From Lepus europaeus (lineage: Eukaryota; Chordata; Mammalia; Lagomorpha; Leporidae), in NCBI RefSeq assembly GCF_033115175.1, contig NC_084827.1, positions 61,813,201 to 61,877,200 on the forward strand: DNA of 64,000 bases, written 5' to 3'. The position numbers were made by a program, and so were the translations under genes. This document shows, one piece after another, positions 1 to 11,445 of the stretch. Numbering within the stretch: the first letter of the stretch is position 1; every line of letters begins with the position of its first letter. A model generated the notes under the pieces. That model did not search any database and was not told the origin of the DNA. It saw nothing but the letters and a program-made list of their open reading frames with translations.

Positions 1-1082
1 AAATAATAATCTCATAGCTAGATTCACTTCACCATCAGCGAAGTAAACAGTAAGTAGGAAAAACCTCCCTTTTAGACCAAAGGGAAAGAAAGTTTTAAAG
101 TGAGAATATAATTTTCCTCATGGGCATTGTCTACCTTAGAAAAACTACTACAGAACATGCCTGTGACTATAGACTTGTAGTTCAGGCCACCGAAGATTAG
201 AGATGGGACACGGGCACTCCCTTGACTTGCATCCTCTGGTCTGCTTTAACACAAACCAGGAGGAATAGAAAGCTCGGCATCAGAAGCAATGGGTGGCAGG
301 CCTATTAATGGCTGATCTGTACAGTGATCTGCCCTCAAGGAGACCCAACAGGCCAGTCCACTGCAGTGGCTTTCAATGTGGTAAGCCTGGGCTTCAGCAG
401 AAGTCAGCTTGTGAAGAGCCCTGGCAGCTCTGCTAAGAGTTGGATCACTGGAAATGGACCTGCCCTGGAGTCGAAGGATGCCCAGGTCAGAGCCACAGAT
501 CTTATTGGCTCTAAGCTGAAAAGCCCTTCACTCAGCCCAACTTCCAAAGTGACCACTGCAGCTGAGGGTATGGTCAAGTAGGGTCAGCAACATTGCAGGC
601 AGAACTGTAAATTTCTTGTTAGAGATGCCCCCTGCCTTTACCTGGCCAGCTCTCCTCCCAGCCCAGCCAAGTAATGAAAGTCAACAGAGTGCCTTCCCCT
701 AGGAGGTTCACACCTCCCTTAGGATATACCCCATGTGAAGAGATAGATAGGTCTGGGCCTCTGAATTTACAAGGCCTAAAGCCCACCAGATTATTATCTA
801 GCCCCTTCTATCAGGTTCTATTTGCCTCTCAATCAGAAAACTTAATTGTAGCTTAGACAGCACCTTTCTTAGCTCCTCTAATAATGACTCTGTCCTTTGT
901 TCTAGGCCCTGTCTAGTGCACTTGGGCCTCATTCCTTTGTAATCATAACCTCTACTCTACCACCAATGGCTCTACTCCCAACCTGTGTGTACTGATGGTC
1001 CTCTTCCCCACTTAATGCTGTATAATTGTTCAAACCTGGTAAATGCCACTCTTAGGATCATTGGTTACTATCCTCACTCTAT
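1..1082 (+). mobile_element. Degenerate ERV nucleocapsid-protease-like remnant
   Basis: No intact frame. At 368-412 a frame reads a CCHC-like zinc knuckle: Cys at 377 and 410 with 'GKPG' between, the first Cys replaced by Gly, the His by Leu, and one extra residue before the last Cys. In the same frame 422-463 reads a second knuckle with spacing C-x2-C-x4-H-x4-C, first Cys replaced by Trp, one in-frame stop, and His446 and Cys461 kept. Downstream, in shifted frames, 607-640 resembles the start of a retroviral aspartic protease ('VNFLL') but the catalytic Asp-Thr-Gly is lost, and 674-715 reads 'RRFTPPL', as in gammaretrovirus-like protease flaps. The order nucleocapsid then protease fits a class I ERV gag-pro boundary. 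The stretches 1-300 and 800-1082 are not recognised. The sequence runs into an L1 3'UTR with no poly(A) between. Assignment is by motif only. Confidence 0.5.
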
Positions 1083-1547
1083 CTTTTATGACCTTGTCTA
1101 AATATGATCAGAGTCGGCAAACTTGGAAGGCTTCCATAGCCTTGGCAACTCATGACGACAGCCTAGGATGGTTCCTGGCGCCATAAACTAGAGTGTCAAC
1201 TTGTTGGGTCAACAACATGAGCCACTGTGCACTTGCTCCTCATGTGGGATCTCTGTCCTTAATGTGCTGTACATTTTGATTTAATGCTATAACTAGTACT
1301 CAAACAGTATGTTTCACTTTTGTGTTTCTATGTGGGTGCAAACTGTTGCAATCTTTATACTAAATTGATCTTCTGTATATAAAGAGAATTGAAAATGAAT
1401 CTTGATGCAAATGGAAGGGGAGAGGGAGCGGGAGAGGGGAGGGTTGCGGGTGGGAGGGAAGTTATGGGAGGGGGAAGCCATTGTAATCCATAAGCTGTAC
1501 ACTGGAAATTTATATTCATTAAATAAAAGTTAAAAAATAAAAAAAAA
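1083..1547 (+). mobile_element. L1 3' end (3'UTR and poly(A))
   Basis: This aligns by eye with the 3'UTR of the long L1 at 57.2-57.65 kb: 'ccatagccttggcaactcatga', a 'cataaac..agagtgtcaa' block, a 'ttgatgcaaatgg' block, a G-rich purine tract at 1411-1485, then 'cattaaataaaagtt' and an A-rich tail ending at 1547. ORF2 is absent. Upstream of about 1083 the homology to other L1 3'UTRs stops and the retrovirus-like sequence begins. Confidence 0.85.
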
Positions 1548-2107
1548 GCTCAGTAAATTTGTACTTATGACAAGAGAATGCACATTCAAACTCAGAAATC
1601 AGAAATAGGGCCCCTTAAGATGAGATATAAGATGTGGATAACCTGTCACATAAAATATAAAGGTGAATTTGTTACAGAACATAACTGGGTTAGAGACCAC
1701 CCCTTCTTCCCTTACTTTCAGTCTCTTAACACTGGAAGAGAAAAAGTTTCCTTCCAAGGAAAACTTGAAGGAAGCATTCCTGGGTGTTGCCCTCTCTCCC
1801 TCTGCTTGTGTTCTTAGTGCAAGGCTCTGAATAGGGACCATGGTCTGGGCTATTGCTAAGGTTGTCAGAGAGCTGTCTTGTGTTAATCTGTTCAAAGATC
1901 AAGTCCAACTATTTCATGAATTTGTTTATTCATCGAGTTGCCTTTTTGCTTTTATAGTACATTAGTTTATGCTTACACTTTTATATATTTCTGCTTGTTA
2001 TTAAATTATTAGTAAACTTCCTTCATAGTTTTGTTTGCTTTAAAAATGTAAACAGTTTTAAAGTTTCTTCTGATCACATCTTTGGGTTCATTTATTAACT
2101 TTTCTTT
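1548..2107. other. No recognisable feature
   Basis: AT-rich sequence with no repeat that I can name. Short frames on both strands at 1578-1908 overlap each other and lack any family motif. There is no convincing splice-site pair. Confidence 0.55.
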
Positions 2108-2117
2108 TAATTTTATT

Positions 2118-2156
2118 ATTTTTTAAAAAAGATATATTTTATTATTTATATGAAAC

Positions 2157-2192
<36 letters not shown>

Positions 2193-2440
2193 CTTCCATC
2201 CACTGGTTCACTCCCCAGTTGGCCTCAATGACCGGAGATGCACGGATCCCAAGCCAGGAGCTTCTTCCAGGTCTGCCACGTAGGTGCAGGGGCCCAAGCA
2301 CTTGGGCCAGCCTTCACTGCTTTCCCAGGCCACAGCAGAGAGCTGGACTGGAAGTGAAGCAGCCGGCACATGAACCAGCACCCGCATGGGATGCGGGCGT
2401 TGCATGCTGGGCTTTACCTCTACATCACAATGCCGGCCCC
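2118..2440 (-). mobile_element. CSINE (lagomorph C repeat)
   Basis: Read on the minus strand it starts 'ggggccggcattgtg' at 2440 and ends in a (CT)n stretch (the (GA) run at 2160-2188) and an A-rich tail at about 2118-2130. A 10-bp direct repeat 'taattttatt' lies at 2108-2117 and 2441-2450 and is the likely TSD. The element is nearly full length (about 320 bp). Confidence 0.92.
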
Positions 2441-2698
2441 TAATTTTATTCTTAATTATCCATATTTATATTTTTATTTCCCCAACCCAGGAGTGTAGGT
2501 CTTTATTTCTTTTCTTATCAGGTTTCAAATTTGTGTCATATGTTTGTGCCATGTTTATTTTGTGAGGTTATGAGCATTTTATATCATTCTGTTGATAACT
2601 GCCAGTTTTATTAAATACTGATTAGAAAATAGTTGTCCTGATTTTCAATCTGAGAATTTATTAATTTTTTTCTTAGCCCTAGAAGCATTTGAAATACC

Positions 2699-3013
2699 TT
2701 ATTTATTTTTGACAGGCAGAGTGGACAGTGAGAGAGAGAGAGACAGAGAGAAAGGTCTTCCTTCTGTTGGTTCACCCCCCAAATGGCTGCTATGGCCAGC
2801 GCTACACCGATCTGAAGCCAGGAGCCATGTGCTTCCTCTTGGTCTCCCATGGGGTGCAGGGGTCCAAGCACTTGGGCCATCCTCCACTGCACTCCTGGGC
2901 CACAGCAGAGAGTGGAACTGGAAGAGGAACATCCAGGACTACAACCTGGCACCCATATTAGATGCCGGCGCTGCAGGCAGAGGATTAGCCAAGTAAGCCA
3001 CGGCGCCAGCCCC
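2699..3013 (-). mobile_element. CSINE
   Basis: The minus-strand head is 'ggggctggcgccgtggc' at 3013-2997. The 3' part is (CT)n followed by 'ctgcctgtcaaaaata' (complement of 2700-2717). It is close to full length. Open frames on both strands here (up to 183 codons at 2611-3162) are read through the SINE and its flanks and are not genes. Confidence 0.93.
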
Positions 3014-3565
3014 TGTCCTTTCTTTAGGAGGTATTTTAAAACATTTTTGAAACTGTGAAGTAATATGGCAGTGAAAATCTTGTAGTAGTTTCCTTGTACA
3101 TATGTGCAAGAAATATCTTCATTATATATCCAGAAGCAGATTTTTTCTTTTGAAGTGAACACTCATTTCTGTGTATTCATCTTAATTATTGCTATCAGAA
3201 TGCTCCATAGGATGTTAGTTCCAATTGATAAACACCAAACAACTTTAATAGAGTTTTCATTTCACCACAACTTCACCAAAATTTAGTTTTGTTAGAATCT
3301 AGGATTTTTTGCTAATCTTGACAATAAATAGAATTATTTGTATATTTGGATGTGCATATATATGTATATATTACATTGTATGTGACATATATATCATATC
3401 ACTGATTTTTCATAAGATTTAGCTTTTTAACATTTCTCTTTATGAATTATCTTGTGTGAGTGGACTGTACTTATATATATTTTAGAATATTTCTCATGTT
3501 TTTATTCTTTTCCCTCTTACTGATTATAGAAATCCTTTAGAACTTCTGAATACTAATCACAAAAC
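3014..3565. other. AT-rich, no recognised feature
   Basis: Contains a short alternating TA/TG stretch near 3355-3400. I see no repeat family, exon or RNA gene. Confidence 0.5.
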
Positions 3566-3873
3566 AGTTATATGCCTTCTCTCCCAGGAGTGGGAATGCT
3601 GGGTCATATGGTAGGACTATTTTCAGATTTCTGAGGGACCTCCATACTGTATTCCACAATGGCTGTACTAGTTTACATTCCCACCAACAGCAGATTAGGG
3701 TACCTTTTGCCCCACATCTTTGCCAGAATTTATTGTTTGAAGATTTCTATATGAGAACCATTGTAACTGGAGTGATGTAAAACTTCCTTGTGGTTTTAAT
3801 TGCATTTCCCTGATGGTTAGTGACCCTGAGGATTTTTCATGTATCTGTTGGCTATTTGAGGGCTTTCTCTTTA
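3566..3873 (-). mobile_element. Old L1 ORF2 3' fragment
   Basis: The plus strand shows the complement of the ORF2 C-terminal region: 'gggaatgctgggtcatatgg', 'cccaccaacag', 'ccttgtggttttaattgcatttccctgatg'. It has more substitutions than the L1 that begins at 3874. Similar old L1 sequence appears to resume at about 7145-7560, so the younger L1 probably landed in this one. Confidence 0.8.
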
Positions 3874-6800
3874 TTTGTTTTAAACTTTTATTTAATAAAT
3901 ATAAATTTCCAAAATACAGCTTTTGGATTACAGTGGCTTTTCCCCCACATAACCTCCCTCCCACCCGCAACCATCCCATCTCCCACTCCCTCTCCCATCC
4001 CATTCATATCAAGATTCACTTTCAATTATCTTTATATACAGAAGATCTATTTAGTATATACTAAGTAAAGATTTCAACAGTTTGCACCCACACAGAAACA
4101 CAAAGTGTAAAGTATTGTTTGAGTACTAGCTATACTGTTTAAAGATAGAACAACACATTAAGGACAGATCCCACATGAGGAGTAAGTGCACAGTGACTCC
4201 TGTTGTTAATTTAACAATTGGCACTCTTGTTTATGACGTCAGTAATCACCCAAGGCTCTTGTCATGAGTTGCCAAGGCTATGGAAGCCTCTTGAGTTCAC
4301 CAACTCCGATCTTTTTTAGACAAGGCCATAGTCAAAGTGGAAGTTCTCTCCTCCCTTCAGAGAAAGGTACATCCTTCTTTGATGGCCGTTCTTTCGACTG
4401 GGATCTCACTCACAGAGATCCTTCATTTAGGTCATTTTTTTTTCCAGAGTGTCTTGGCTTTCCATGCCTAAAATACTCTCATGGGCTCTTCAGCCATATC
4501 TGAATGCCTTAAGGGCTGATTCTGAGGCCAGAGTGCTGTTTAGGACATCTGCCATTCTATGTGTCTGCTGTGTATCCCACTTACCATGTTGCATCGTTCT
4601 CTCCTTTTTACTTCTATCAATTAGTATTTTCAGACACTAGTCTTGTTTGTGTGATCCCTTTGACTCTTAGACCTATCAGTGTGATCAATTGTGAACAGAA
4701 ATTGATCACTTGGACTAGTGAGATGGCATTGGTACATGCACCTTGATGGGATTGAATTGGAATCCCCTGGCACATTTCTAACTCTACCATCAGATGTAAG
4801 TCCAATTGAGCATGTCCCAAATTGTACATCTCCTCCCTCCTTTATACCCACTTTTCAGTTAAATTTCAACACCGAAGAATAAATGTGTGTTAATTAAAGA
4901 GTTCAACCAATAGTATTAAGTAGAACCCCCCCCCCCCAAAAAAATACTAAAAGGGATAAAGTATTAAGTTGTTCCTCGACAGTCAGGACAAGGGCTGATC
5001 AAGTCATTGTTTCTCATAGTGACCGTTTCACTTCAACAGGTTTTCTTTTAGGTGCTCCGTTAGTTGTCACTGATCAGGGCGAACATATATTTGTCCATTT
5101 GGGACTGGCTTATTTCATTCAGCATGATGTTTTCCAGATTCCTCCATTTTGTTGCAAATGACCAGATTTCATTTTTTTTTACTGCTGTATAGTATTCTAT
5201 AGAGTACATGTCCCATAATTTCTTTATCCAGTCTACTGTTGATGGGCATTTGGGTTGATTCCAAGTCTTAGCTATTGTGAATTGAACTGCAATAAACATT
5301 GAGGTGTAGACAGCTCTTTTATTTGCCAATTTAATTTCCTTTGGGTAAATTCCAGGGAGTGGGATGGCTGGATCATGTGGTAGGGCTATATTCAGGTTTC
5401 TGAGGAATCTCCAACCTGTCTTCCATACTGGCTTTATCACTCTGCATTCCCACCAACAGTGGGTTAGTGTCCCTTTTTCCCCACATCCTCGCCAGCATCT
5501 GTTGTTGGTAGATTTCTGTATGTGAGTCATTGTAACTGGCATGAGGTGAAAACTCATTGTGGTTTTGATGCTTAGTGATCCTGAACATTTTTTCATGTGT
5601 CTGTTGGCCATTTGGATTTCCTCTTTTGAAAAATGTCTATTGAGGTCCTTGGCCCATCTCTTAAGTGGGTTGTTTGTTCTGTTGTTGTGGAGTTTCTTGA
5701 TCTCTTTGTAGATTCTGGATATTAATCCTTTATCGGTTGCATACTTTACAACTATTTTTTCCCTTTCTGTTGGTTGTCTCTTCACTTTCCTGTTTCTTTT
5801 GAAGTACAGAAACTTCTCAATTTGATGCAATCCCAATAGTTAATTTTGGCTTTGATTGCCTGTGCCTCTGGGGTCTTTTCCAAGAAGTCCTTGCCTGTGC
5901 CTATATCTTGCAGGGTTTCTCCAATGTTCTCTAATAATTTGATGCTGTCGGGTCATAGCTTTAGATCTTTAATCCATGTTGAATGGATTTTTGTGTAAGG
6001 TGTAAGATAGGGGTCTTGTTTCATGTTTCTGAGCATGGAAATCTAGTTTTCCCATCACCATTTGTTGAATAGACTGTCTTTGCTCCAGGAATTGGTTTCA
6101 AATCCTTGATCAAATATAAGTTGGTTGTCGATGTTTGGATTGATTTCTGGTGTTTCTATTCTGTTCCATTGGTCTATCCATCTGTTTCTGTACCAGTACC
6201 ATGCTGTTTTGATTACAACTGCCCTGTAGTATGTCCTGAAATCTGGTATTGTGATGCCTCCGGCTTTGTTTTTGTTGTACAACATTGCTTTTGCTATTCG
6301 AGGTCTTCTGTGTCTCCATACGAATTCCAGCATCATTTTTTCCAGATCTGAGAAGAATGTCTTTGGTATTTTGATTGGTATCGCATTGAATCTATAAATT
6401 GCTTTTGGAGAATGGACATTTTGATGATATTGATTCTTCCAATCCATGAGCATGGAAGAATTTTCCATTTTTTGGTATCCTCTTCTATTTCTTTCTTTAA
6501 GGTTTTGTAGTTTTCATCGTAGAGATCTTTAACATCCATGGTTAAGTTTATTCCAAGGTATTTGATTGTTGATTGTTTTTGTGGCTATTGTGAATGGGAT
6601 TGATCTTAGCAGTTCTTTCTCAGCTGTGGCATTGCCTGTGTATGCAAAGGCTGTTGATTTTTGTGCATTGATTTTATATCCTGCTACTTCGCCAAACTCT
6701 TCTATGAGTTCCAATAGTCTCTTACTAGAGTTCTTTGGATCGCCTAAATAAAGAATCATATCATCTGCAAAGAGGGATAGTTTGAGTTCTTCCTTCCCAA

Positions 6801-7131
6801 TTTGTATCCCTTTAATTTCTTTTTCTTGCCTAATAGCTCTGGCTAAAACTTCCAGAACTATATTGAATAGCAGTGGTGAGAGTGGGCATCCCTGTCTGGT
6901 TCCAGATTTCAGTGGAAATGCTTCCAACTTTTCCCCATGCAATAGGATGTTGACCGTGGGTTTTTCATAAATTGCTTTGAATATATTGAGGAATGTTCCT
7001 TCTATACCAAATTTGCTTAGAGTTTTCATCATGAAAAGGTGTTGTATTTTATCAAATGCTTTCTCTGCATCAATTGAGATAATCATGGTTTTTCTTCTGC
7101 AGTTTGTTAATGTGGTGTATCACACAGATTG
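3874..7131 (-). mobile_element. 5'-truncated L1, about 3.26 kb
   Basis: Read on the minus strand: ORF2 from the middle of the reverse transcriptase domain (7131-5060), then a 3'UTR of about 1.2 kb (5059-3874) ending in an A-rich tail. The 3'UTR carries the G-rich purine tract (C-rich on plus, about 3938-4008). It lacks the duplicated block seen in the elements at 21.2 and 61.3 kb. The 5' end stops inside the 'INxxHHINxLQKKNH' region of ORF2. I could not find a clear TSD. Confidence 0.93.
5060..7131 (-). pseudogene. L1 ORF2 fragment: reverse transcriptase and C-terminal domain, broken
   Basis: ORF2 protein is the L1 endonuclease/reverse transcriptase that drives target-primed reverse transcription. 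This copy begins in the reverse transcriptase. The frame 7086-6529 reads '[15 protein letters not shown]', '[14 protein letters not shown]' and the catalytic 'FADDM' motif (Asp-Asp kept). A shift then moves the reading to 6539-6333 and 6468-6055 ('[10 protein letters not shown]', 'IPKTFF', 'GGITIPDF', '[16 protein letters not shown]'). A further break leads to 5836-5060, which carries the C-terminal Cys-rich segment ('[18 protein letters not shown]') and ends 'ISDN' then stop. The endonuclease domain and the first part of the reverse transcriptase are missing, so it cannot be active. Confidence 0.9.
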
Positions 7132-7144
7132 TTTTGTGATAAAG

Positions 7145-7560
7145 ATAATACACCTTCTGGAAAAAAAATAAAAATTCTTTTGACATTTTCATTTTTCTGT
7201 TTTCTTAGTTTGACTCTTGTAGACAGCATTAAGAGGTACTGCAAACTTAATTTTTCCAAATGCTTGGCCAATTGTCCAACTACCTTAATTCAACAACCCA
7301 TTCTTCACCCATTGGTTTATAGATAAAATGTGGATTCACATTAAGAATAGCAAAACTGGGAGGTCTGGGTCAAGGCTCTTAATGCTGCCTCATTGAATTG
7401 CTTGTACATACAACAATATTGGACTTGTTATTATAATTTTACAATAGTTTCCTGTAGGGCAAATCTATCTTCCTCTGAATAACATATTCTCAAACTTTAT
7501 AAATTTAGGAGTTTCCTCATATTGGATTTTTTTGGAGCAAGAAGGAATACATAGATTAAT
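7145..7560 (-). mobile_element. Old L1 ORF2 fragment, probable continuation of 3566-3873
   Basis: The stretch 7255-7335 matches the complement of the old L1 ORF2 region read as 'ccaattgtcc..caacaacccattctt..cccattggttt'. 7390-7540 is a weaker match to the next segment ('tttcctgtagggcaaatct..'). The order is correct for one ancient minus-strand L1 split by the younger element. Edges are vague. Confidence 0.5.
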
Positions 7561-7851
7561 GCTGGGAAAATATGTGTATTTTGTCACTTTTCAATAAAAT
7601 TTTATTTATGATTGTATATAATTATATTATTTTATCTATGAATTCATATTGTTAGATTAAACCAATGTGTATTTTTGTGTTCTTTATAAAGTACATATTA
7701 ATTTACCCAAATTCATCTTTTATGTAGCAACTTCATTTATTTAACTAGTTCTTAAAGGTGGTTTTAAAGAAAAATTTTTACAATCTTTCCGTATTCGTGT
7801 ATGATGTTTGCTGGAGGATGTTAATCAATCACTTTAACAGTTTTAGAAACA

Positions 7852-8191
7852 GGCCAGCGCCGCGGCTCACTAGGCTAATCCTCCGCCTTGTGGCGCCGGC
7901 ACACTGGGTTCTAGTCCCGGTCGGGGCACCGATCCTGTCCCAGTTGCCCCTCTTCCAGGCCAGCCCTCTGCTGTGGCCCGGGAGTGCAGTGGAGGATCGC
8001 CCAAGTGCTTGGGCCCTGCACCCCATGGGAGACCAGGAGAAGCACCTGGCTCCTGCCTTCGGATCAGCGCGGTGCACCGGCCGCAGCGCGCTACCGCGGC
8101 GGCCATTGGAGGGTGAACCAAAGGCAAAGGAAGACCTTTCTCTCTCTGTTTCTCTCACTGTCCACTCTGCCTGTCAAAAATAAAAAAAAAT
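7852..8191 (+). mobile_element. CSINE, young-looking, with 13-bp TSD
   Basis: Full-length copy: head 'ggccagcgccgcggctc', an internal promoter-like tRNA part ('gttctagtcccggtc'), (CT)n, 'ctgtcaaaaataaaaaaaaa'. The TSD 'agttttagaaaca' is perfect at 7839-7851 and 8192-8204. Preserved CpGs and the perfect TSD suggest a recent insertion. Confidence 0.97.
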
Positions 8192-8514
8192 AGTTTTAGA
8201 AACAATTTTTTGATTAAAGTTCACAACAAACTTTTATCTTATTATGGGTAAAGGCTATTATCAATAGATGTTTCTGCATCTATTGACAGAACAATGCGGA
8301 TTTGCTTTCCTTGGTTAATGAATAGTTATGAATAATAGTGTCTTTATTGCACAGTGGTAAGAGTTTCACAAGGGTATATATGTAGGGAGTAAAACTGCTA
8401 AGGTACTAGGTATGCATCTTCAACAATAATTCAGAAGTCAAATTACTTTCCAAAGTGTTTTTTTAGTTTACTTTCCCTAAGTCATCATGTGCAATTGCCT
8501 TTCTCTATGTTCTT

Positions 8515-8861
8515 TTTTTTTAAATTTTTTATATTTTTTTTTGACAGGCAGAGTGGACAGTGAGAGAGAAAGACAGGGAGAAAGGTCTTCCTTTACCGTT
8601 GGTTCACCCTCCAATGGCTGCTGCGGCGGCGCGCTGTGGCCAGTGCACCATGCTGATCCGAACCAGGAGCCAGGTGCTTCTCTTGGTCTCCCATGTGGAT
8701 GCAGGGTCCAAGGACTTGAGCCATCCTCCACTGCACTCCCGGGCGACAGCAGGGAGCTGGCCTGGAAGAGGGGCAACCGGGACAGAATCCGGTGCCCAGA
8801 CTGGGCGTAGAACCCAGTGTGCCGGCGCCACAGGCGGAGGATTAGCCTGTTGAGCTGCGGC
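8515..8861 (-). mobile_element. CSINE with imperfect TSD
   Basis: The minus-strand head is at 8860 ('ccgcagctcaacaggctaatcc'); the (CT)n and A-rich tail lie at 8515-8580. The flanks 'tctctatgttctt' (8502-8514) and 'tctctccatgttctt' (8862-8876) look like a diverged TSD. The first few bases of the consensus head appear to be missing. Confidence 0.94.
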
Positions 8862-8876
8862 TCTCTCCATGTTCTT

Positions 8877-11445
8877 ATTCTCACTCACAACCACGGTGTA
8901 TAGGAACCCAAGTTCTTATCAATAGGGCATTGTGGTACATAATAGCTTTTCAGTTGAATTTGCATTTTCTTGAATTCTAATGAATTTTCTAATTTTTTGT
9001 TTATTGAGCATTCAAATTTTCTTTTTGAGGTATTGCTTTTCCAAACTCATTTTACTACTGACTTTTCCACCCTCTTTTTCTTTATGCAGTGAGATGGCGT
9101 CTGTTTAAATGTTACCAGCCATAATTTGGTAGATAAATTATGGCTAAAGGTCTAATAATTAAGTTTCTATTCCTGATGTAAATTTTGAAAAAATAAAACA
9201 TAATTATCACATTATTTTTTATTGTCAGTATTTCTTTTAAAAGTACAAGAAAGGGACAAGAGCAGTAAATACTTGTACAAATACTCAAGAGAAATGTGAA
9301 GGAATGAACTAGGGATATTTAGCAAGACCTTACCTCCCTCCACTTCCCCTTACCTCCATAAATGCCAGTAAAATTAATGTCTCATTGAAAGCAGTATTCA
9401 AGCAAGGACTGATGAGAATGGATGTGTGAGTAATCCCAGCATCCTTGACCGTCATGGAAGTGGGGGAATCTGCGCATCTGAGGCTGAGGCTCTATAGCAT
9501 TTCCCCTATTTTCACATGGTTGTGTTTAGTAATTCAGAGTGGTAGACAGATTGATAATGTATCATTTTCTGGCTATACTCCTTCCAACTCTCCTTCCTAA
9601 CCCACCCTCATGAGATTTTTCCTTGATCTCTCAAGTTCTTTGATATCAAATATTTTTAATCTACAGCCTTACTTGGGATAAACCAAACTAAAATAGAATA
9701 TTCACAGAAAAAAGTTCAATTTTTACTAGACTTCAGACTATTAAAAGATAAGGTTGAAAAGAACTTGTAACTACAAAGAATAAAACTTCTCAGCTCAATA
9801 AAGTGACTCAGCTCTGTAACAAGATCAGATAGAGGGTATTTCAAATGGCTTCCAGGTAGCTTCCATTAAATTGAGGAAAAGCAGCATTGAGTTAAGAAGA
9901 AACAAATAAGGTATTTCATAATTGAAAGTAACAACAAGAAATAAAATGTGAATGTGTTTTTAGATACATAAACCTGAAAAAGTAAATATATCAAATATTT
10001 GTTAAATAGTTGAAGTAATCACAGAAATCATTCTAGAGCTAAGAAAGTTTTTATTGAATTAAAATGATCTTCAGAACCCCAACCTTTAATTAACAAGAAG
10101 TTTGTTGTGAAACTTCAGCATTGTCTGAGACAGCAAATTTTTCTTCATCACCTTTGAATGGGATAGGGATGGCCCTGAATTGGACTAACCTCCTGGAGCA
10201 GTAGTCTGCAAAGGGTGTCCTGCATATCCATCCACACTTATTCATTCATATATTGTCCATGGCTATTGTCAGTAACAAGGTTACAGCTGAGTGGTTTGAT
10301 AACGAGGATACAGATGCCAAAGCCAAGAAAATTTATGTGTGTTCCAAGATTATAGAACCAAAGAAAAAAATATATTATAGAACCAAGTACTATAGATCTC
10401 AATGAACAAATAAACTCGGGAATTTTGTCAAGGTTTAATCAATAAACAGTCAAAGATATTTTCTTATTCTAGGATACCAACTCCTCTAAACATTTCTCCA
10501 GGAATACTGTGATAATTCTGTGAAATTTGTTTACATATTTTTAATTATCTGATTTTTGAGGGGTGTGTTATCATGTCCTACTACCATGATACATAGTATT
10601 TTGAGTGCAATAAATTTCATGTCTTTTGATTTAATAGATTAATGACCCAGCTGGAAGCACAAATATGACCGAGTAGAAGAAAATGCATATTAACTGGAGA
10701 TTCTTTTCAAGTACTGTGATTTCTTGATAATAATATTTTATCCTATTTTCAGATTCTGAAGGTAGCCTGTCACAGTTCCATGGATGTTGACAGGATATTT
10801 AAGAAAGACAGTTGAACTGGAGATGAAAATGTCTGTGAAGCATGACATGTCACAGAGTATTGAGATTCATGTTTACTTTGGTGGTGCCCCTGACTCACAG
10901 TTCCGAAGAGCAATGGTGAGTGCCCAAGGTGGATACGGAACATTCATTAGGTGTACAATTAGCTAAGGCCCCCAAGATTTGCAAATCCCAGTGTTTTGAA
11001 AAAGATTACTAGTAACCTTCCCACCATTTGCCCAGAATGGAGGCATTATCTTCATGTCTCTGACCAGGAAATAAAGTGTTGTCCATTGCCCCAAAGGGAG
11101 ATAGCTGTATTTTCTCAACTTATTTTCTATAAAAATACCATGGGTAATCCCAGACTAAAAGCTAAAACAAGATGTAAAGCAATGTGACAGACCCATGGAG
11201 AACCATCTCCCAATGAGTATCTAAAATTCTCTAAGATTTGGTCAGTAATACTTATACCACAACATAGGTAAAGGGGAATATGAAGCATCCTCATAAAACT
11301 AACACATAGCTTTTATTAATAATGCATATGGCATTGCTGGTTATTATCCATCATTGTAATCATTGTTCTAAGCTTTGTTCATTATATGGCAAACAACTTT
11401 CACCATTTAACATACAATCTTCTCACATATATGCATATGGATGTG
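8877..11445. other. 2.6 kb without a recognised repeat or gene
   Basis: AT-rich, mostly unique-looking DNA. Frames are 63 codons or shorter. One exon-like stretch (about 10752-10915) has an acceptor-like 'tatcctattttcag' and a donor-like 'caatg/gtgagt', but its translation is not recognised. No promoter or CpG cluster is visible. Confidence 0.55.

Noticed and set aside
2150..2443. Open frame with repeated Arg-Glu residues, and similar frames at 2728, 45586 and 58490
   Set aside because: The Arg-Glu runs come from the (GA)n of CSINEs; the frames are SINE read-through.
5060..5836. 258-codon open frame as a possible gene
   Set aside because: It is the C-terminal part of L1 ORF2 in a 5'-truncated element.
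6106..6351. Plus frames rich in Tyr, Phe and Val, also at 33551-33811, 55186-55431 and 63706-63942
   Set aside because: Antisense readings of L1 ORF2; their resemblance to each other is due to the shared L1 sequence.
7852..8191. tRNA-like A and B box similarity in CSINE heads
   Set aside because: These are tRNA-derived SINE promoters, not tRNA genes; no cloverleaf with anticodon and acceptor stem is kept.
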